The notes beneath the pieces were generated by a model. The model was not told the DNA's origin. It saw nothing but the letters and a program-made list of their open reading frames with translations, and did not search any database. A stretch of 43,114 nucleotides of DNA from an uncultured Oscillospiraceae bacterium. Lineage in GTDB: Bacteria; Bacillota; Clostridia; Oscillospirales; Oscillospiraceae. This document shows positions 40,243 through 43,114 of the stretch, in pieces (positions within the stretch are counted from its first letter, which is position 1; every line of letters starts with the position of its first letter). The stretch lies in contig CANQSD010000003.1 of the NCBI GenBank assembly GCA_947626385.1, forward strand, positions 1 through 43,114, in the 5' to 3' direction. The position numbers were made by a program, and so were the translations under genes.

Positions 40243-42156
40243 ATGGATGATATGTATATAGGCAGGACGCTGGACGAGCGTTATGAGATCCTGGAGCGGA
40301 TCGGCTCCGGCGGGATGGCCGTGGTCTACAAGGCGCTGGACCACAGGCTCAACCGCTTTGTGGCCATCAAGATCCTCAAGGCCGACATGGCCCAGGACCC
40401 CGATCTGCGCCGGCGCTTCCATGCGGAGAGTCAGGCGGTCGCCATGCTCTCCCACCCCAATATCGTCTCCGTCTACGACGTGAACCGGTCCGAGGGCGTC
40501 GACTATATCGTCATGGAGCTTATCGAGGGCATCACCCTGAAGCAATACATAAACCGCAAGGGGATCCTTAACTGGAAGGAGGCCCTGCACTTCACCACCC
40601 AGATCGCCAAGGCCCTGGAGCACGCCCACTCCCGCGGGATCATCCACCGGGACATCAAGCCCCACAACATCATGATCCTCAAAGACGGCAACGTGAAGGT
40701 GGCGGACTTTGGCATCGCGCGGCTTTTGACCACCCAGAATACCCTCACCCAGCAGACCCTGGGGTCCGTCCACTACATCTCCCCGGAGCAGGCCAAGGGG
40801 GGCGCGGCGGACGCGAGAAGCGATATCTACTCCGTGGGCGTGGTGATGTACGAGATGCTCACCTCCCGCCTGCCGTTTGAGGGGGACTCCGCCGTCTCCA
40901 TCGCCATCCAGCACATCAGCTCCATCCCGCTCCAGCCCAGGGAGATCAATCCCAACATCCCCGTGGGGCTGGAGGAGATCACCATGAAGGCCATGTCTCC
41001 CAACCTCAATTCCCGCTACCAGTCCGCCACGGAGATGCTGGCGGACCTGGAGGATTTCCGCAAGAACCCCTCGGTGCGCTTCAATTACTCCAACATCCCG
41101 TCCCTGGCCGACAACGACATCGACGCTACCCGCCGGGTGTCCGTCAAGCCCGTGTCGGAGCCGGAGCGGGTGCGCCGGCGCGTCAGCGGCAACGGCGCCA
41201 CAAGGTCCCGGGTCACGTCGGAGGAGTACCGGGAGAACAGGAAGCGCTCGGGGCGGACCACCATGCTGGTGGGCATCCTGTGCATCGCCGCGCTCCTGGC
41301 GCTCATCGTCTGGTTCATGTGGAACTACGCCATCAAGGACTGGCTGATGCCCACCACACCGGACACCATTACCGTCCCGACCTTCGTGGGCCAGATGTTC
41401 GATACGGTCACCTCCAACGAGGATTACACGAAATACTACCGCTTTGAGAAGGTGGAGGAGACAAGCGACGAGCCGGTGGGCTTCATTCTCAAGCAGGACC
41501 CGGTAGCGGGCAGGTCCGTGACGCCCTCGGAAAATAAGAAGCTCATCACGCTTACCGTCTCCTCCGGCCGTCAGGCGCAGTACATGCCGGACTTCTTCAA
41601 CCAGGACTACCGCATGGCGGACAGCCAGCTGCGGGGGCTGAATCTCAATCTGGATATCCATCTGGAGGCCGTGGCCAGCGAGGAGTACACCAAGGGGTAT
41701 ATCTTTGAGCAGGTGCCCGCCAAGGGTACGGAGCTCACGGCGGGTATGTCCGTCTACCTCACCTATTCCAGCGGGCCCGAGGTGCCCAAGGTGGAGGTGC
41801 CGGACCTCTATAACCTGACAGAGGCCACCGCCATGTCACGGCTGGAGACCTTTGGGCTCGTGGGCAAACGGATGGAGGACTATGACGACACCGTCCAGAA
41901 GGGCCGTGTCTTCTTCCAGAACTTCGAGGCAGGGACCGAGGTGGAGCAGGGGACCGAGATCGAGTTTTACATCTCCTTGGGCCCCGACCCCGCCACCACC
42001 CAGCCGCCGGAGACCCAGCCGCCGGAAACCACGCCGGTGACGCCGCCGGCCACAGAAGCGCCGCCGGAGACAGGCCCGGAGGAGTCCGAGCCCTCCGGCC
42101 CGCCGGAGACCGACCCCGGCGACGAAGAGGGAGAGGGGATCCAGCCCAGTGGTTGA
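40243..42156 (+). CDS. prkC: Ser/Thr protein kinase PrkC with PASTA repeats
   Basis: PrkC senses cell-wall muropeptides through outside PASTA repeats and phosphorylates cytoplasmic targets; in Bacillus it triggers spore germination. The kinase domain (about 10-275) has the glycine loop IGSGGMAVVYK, Lys43, HRD (135-137) and DFG (155-157). One transmembrane helix is at about 341-362. Three PASTA repeats follow (about 370-445, 446-515 and 516-585), then a Pro/Thr/Glu-rich tail (about 586-637), which could reach into the wall. ATG 40243 has GGGAGG eight bases upstream. The gene overlaps rsgA by eight bases. Confidence 0.96.
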   Translation: MDDMYIGRTLDERYEILERIGSGGMAVVYKALDHRLNRFVAIKILKADMAQDPDLRRRFHAESQAVAMLSHPNIVSVYDVNRSEGVDYIVMELIEGITLKQYINRKGILNWKEALHFTTQIAKALEHAHSRGIIHRDIKPHNIMILKDGNVKVADFGIARLLTTQNTLTQQTLGSVHYISPEQAKGGAADARSDIYSVGVVMYEMLTSRLPFEGDSAVSIAIQHISSIPLQPREINPNIPVGLEEITMKAMSPNLNSRYQSATEMLADLEDFRKNPSVRFNYSNIPSLADNDIDATRRVSVKPVSEPERVRRRVSGNGATRSRVTSEEYRENRKRSGRTTMLVGILCIAALLALIVWFMWNYAIKDWLMPTTPDTITVPTFVGQMFDTVTSNEDYTKYYRFEKVEETSDEPVGFILKQDPVAGRSVTPSENKKLITLTVSSGRQAQYMPDFFNQDYRMADSQLRGLNLNLDIHLEAVASEEYTKGYIFEQVPAKGTELTAGMSVYLTYSSGPEVPKVEVPDLYNLTEATAMSRLETFGLVGKRMEDYDDTVQKGRVFFQNFEAGTEVEQGTEIEFYISLGPDPATTQPPETQPPETTPVTPPATEAPPETGPEESEPSGPPETDPGDEEGEGIQPSG

Positions 42157-43042
42157 CGGCACGGTGATCAAGGCCCTCAGCGGGTTTTACTACGTGGAGA
42201 CGCCCTCCGGCGTCCTCACCTGCCGCGCCAGGGGACGGATGCGCTATGAAAAGCTGACCCCCCTGGTGGGTGACCGCGTCGCGGTCACGCCCACCGCCGT
42301 TGGGGAGGGGACATTGGACGAGATCCTTCCCCGGAAAAACAGCTTCACCCGCCCGGCCGTGGCCAATATCGACCAGATGGTCATTCTGGCCGCCAACGTC
42401 GTTCCGGTGACGGAGCCGTACCTTATCGACCGCATGGCGGCCATCGCCGCCCACGCCGGGGCCGGGACGCTGGTGGTGCTCAATAAGCGGGACCTGGACC
42501 CTGCCGACGAGCTTTACGGCATCTACACCCGGGCGGGGATGGACGTTCTGCGCGTCAGCGCCCTCACGGAGGAGGGCATCGGGGAGCTGCGGGAGCGCCT
42601 CGCGGGGCGCTTCAGCGTCTTCACCGGCAACTCCGGCGTGGGGAAATCCAGCGTCCTCAACGCCCTCGACCCTGCTTTTTCCGTCCCCACCGGGGAGGTG
42701 AGCCAGAAGCTGGGCCGCGGCCGCCACACCACCCGGCACGTGGAGATCTTCCGCGCCGCCGGCGGGGCGCTCATCGCCGATACCCCCGGCTTCTCCGCCT
42801 TCGACGTGGAGCGCATGGAGCTTTTGAGCCCGGAGGAGCTCCAGTACGCCTTCCCGGACTTTGCCCCTTATCTCGATAAATGCCGCTTCACCGGCTGTTC
42901 CCACACCAGGGAGGCTGGCTGCGCCGTTCTGGAGGCCCTGCGCGAGGGCAAGCTGGAGCCCACCCGCCACAAAAGCTACGTCCGCCTCTACGAACAGCTC
43001 AAAGCGGTCAACGAGTGGGAGCGGAAACCTGTAAAAACGTAA
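42149..43042 (+). CDS. rsgA: Small ribosomal subunit GTPase RsgA
   Basis: RsgA is a circularly permuted GTPase that checks and matures the 30S subunit. An OB-fold N-terminus leads to G4 NKRD near residue 112, G1 TGNSGVGKSS near 165 and G3 DTPG near 211, the permuted order. A C-terminal zinc site follows (CRFTGCSHTREAGC near 247-260). The length of 297 residues is normal. GTG 42149 lies inside the end of prkC. In Bacillus rpe and thiN follow; here a terminator ends the operon. Confidence 0.96.
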   Translation: MVDGTVIKALSGFYYVETPSGVLTCRARGRMRYEKLTPLVGDRVAVTPTAVGEGTLDEILPRKNSFTRPAVANIDQMVILAANVVPVTEPYLIDRMAAIAAHAGAGTLVVLNKRDLDPADELYGIYTRAGMDVLRVSALTEEGIGELRERLAGRFSVFTGNSGVGKSSVLNALDPAFSVPTGEVSQKLGRGRHTTRHVEIFRAAGGALIADTPGFSAFDVERMELLSPEELQYAFPDFAPYLDKCRFTGCSHTREAGCAVLEALREGKLEPTRHKSYVRLYEQLKAVNEWERKPVKT

Positions 43043-43052
43043 TTTTTTCAAG

Positions 43053-43088
43053 ACATCGGAGTGATTTCAGGTCATTCCGGTGTTTTTT
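43053..43088 (+). terminator. Rho-independent terminator after rsgA
   Basis: ACATCGGAGTGA (43053-43064) pairs with TCATTCCGGTGT (43072-43083), 12 bp with two G-T pairs, followed by a T-rich tract. It lies ten bases after the rsgA stop and closes the def-rsgA transcription unit. Confidence 0.88.
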
Positions 43089-43114
43089 CTTGACATTTTC
43101 CGCAAAATGTGTAA

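Overview
The window is a GC-rich, almost gap-free housekeeping segment from a spore-forming member of the Clostridia. The best guess is an Oscillospirales-type gut anaerobe (Flavonifractor/Intestinimonas/Oscillibacter-like). This rests on Firmicutes gene order (remA-gmk-rpoZ-priA-def-fmt-rsmB-rlmN-prpC-prkC-rsgA; cdaA-cdaR; tig-clpP-clpX-lon-engB; scpA-scpB), the IspH-ribosomal S1 fusion typical of Clostridia, sporulation-linked families (GerW/YtfJ, DUF2953) and very GC-rich third codon positions. The species call is inference. I recognise 47 protein genes, 46 on the + strand and one small DUF1540 gene on the - strand. I see no tRNA, rRNA, CRISPR array, complete insertion sequence or prophage.

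Layout. 1-4749: a leader with two promoters, rplS with its terminator, then lepB-rbgA-rnhB-yraN-thrC. 4750-5075: an AT-rich patch with an 18-bp tandem repeat ending in a perfect inverted repeat, followed by the DUF1540 gene. 5076-12517: a metallophosphoesterase, then the protein quality-control block tig, clpP, clpX, lon and engB. A structured repeat (copy A) lies between tig and clpP. 12522-17653: a site-2 protease, scpAB, DUF2953, gerW, dacF and rluB (chromosome segregation, sporulation, cell wall). 17780-24681: an RpiR regulator, a BaiN-like flavoprotein, cmk, plsC, the ispH-rpsA fusion, ispD and ispF; three MEP-pathway isoprenoid activities are clustered here. 24751-26123: DUF3343 plus a cysteine desulfurase-like enzyme, behind a hairpin that buries the ribosome-binding site. 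26275-30429: cdaA-cdaR (c-di-AMP synthesis), then a little-described trio (DUF5685 Cys-rich protein, J-domain protein with a Cys-rich tail, membrane protein). 30446-34625: yicC, remA, gmk, rpoZ, priA. 34626-34931: structured repeat copy B. 34932-43042: def, an inserted S51-type peptidase, fmt, rsmB, rlmN, prpC, prkC, rsgA and a terminator.

The most interesting signal is non-coding. Two intergenic elements (7228-7498 and, inverted, 34629-34873) share virtually identical outer hairpins, conserved linkers, a middle hairpin and a long-range stem. At least six base pairs in the middle hairpin and long-range stem differ between copies in a compensatory way, while the GC-rich core they enclose is unrelated in sequence and length. 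This looks like a structured, possibly mobile or RNA-producing, repeat family that I cannot match to a named one. Second-tier signals are the 18-bp repeat array beside thrC, promoter-like sequences inside ispH and rlmN, the foreign-looking peptidase splitting def from fmt, and the Cys-rich DUF5685/J-protein/membrane-protein trio.
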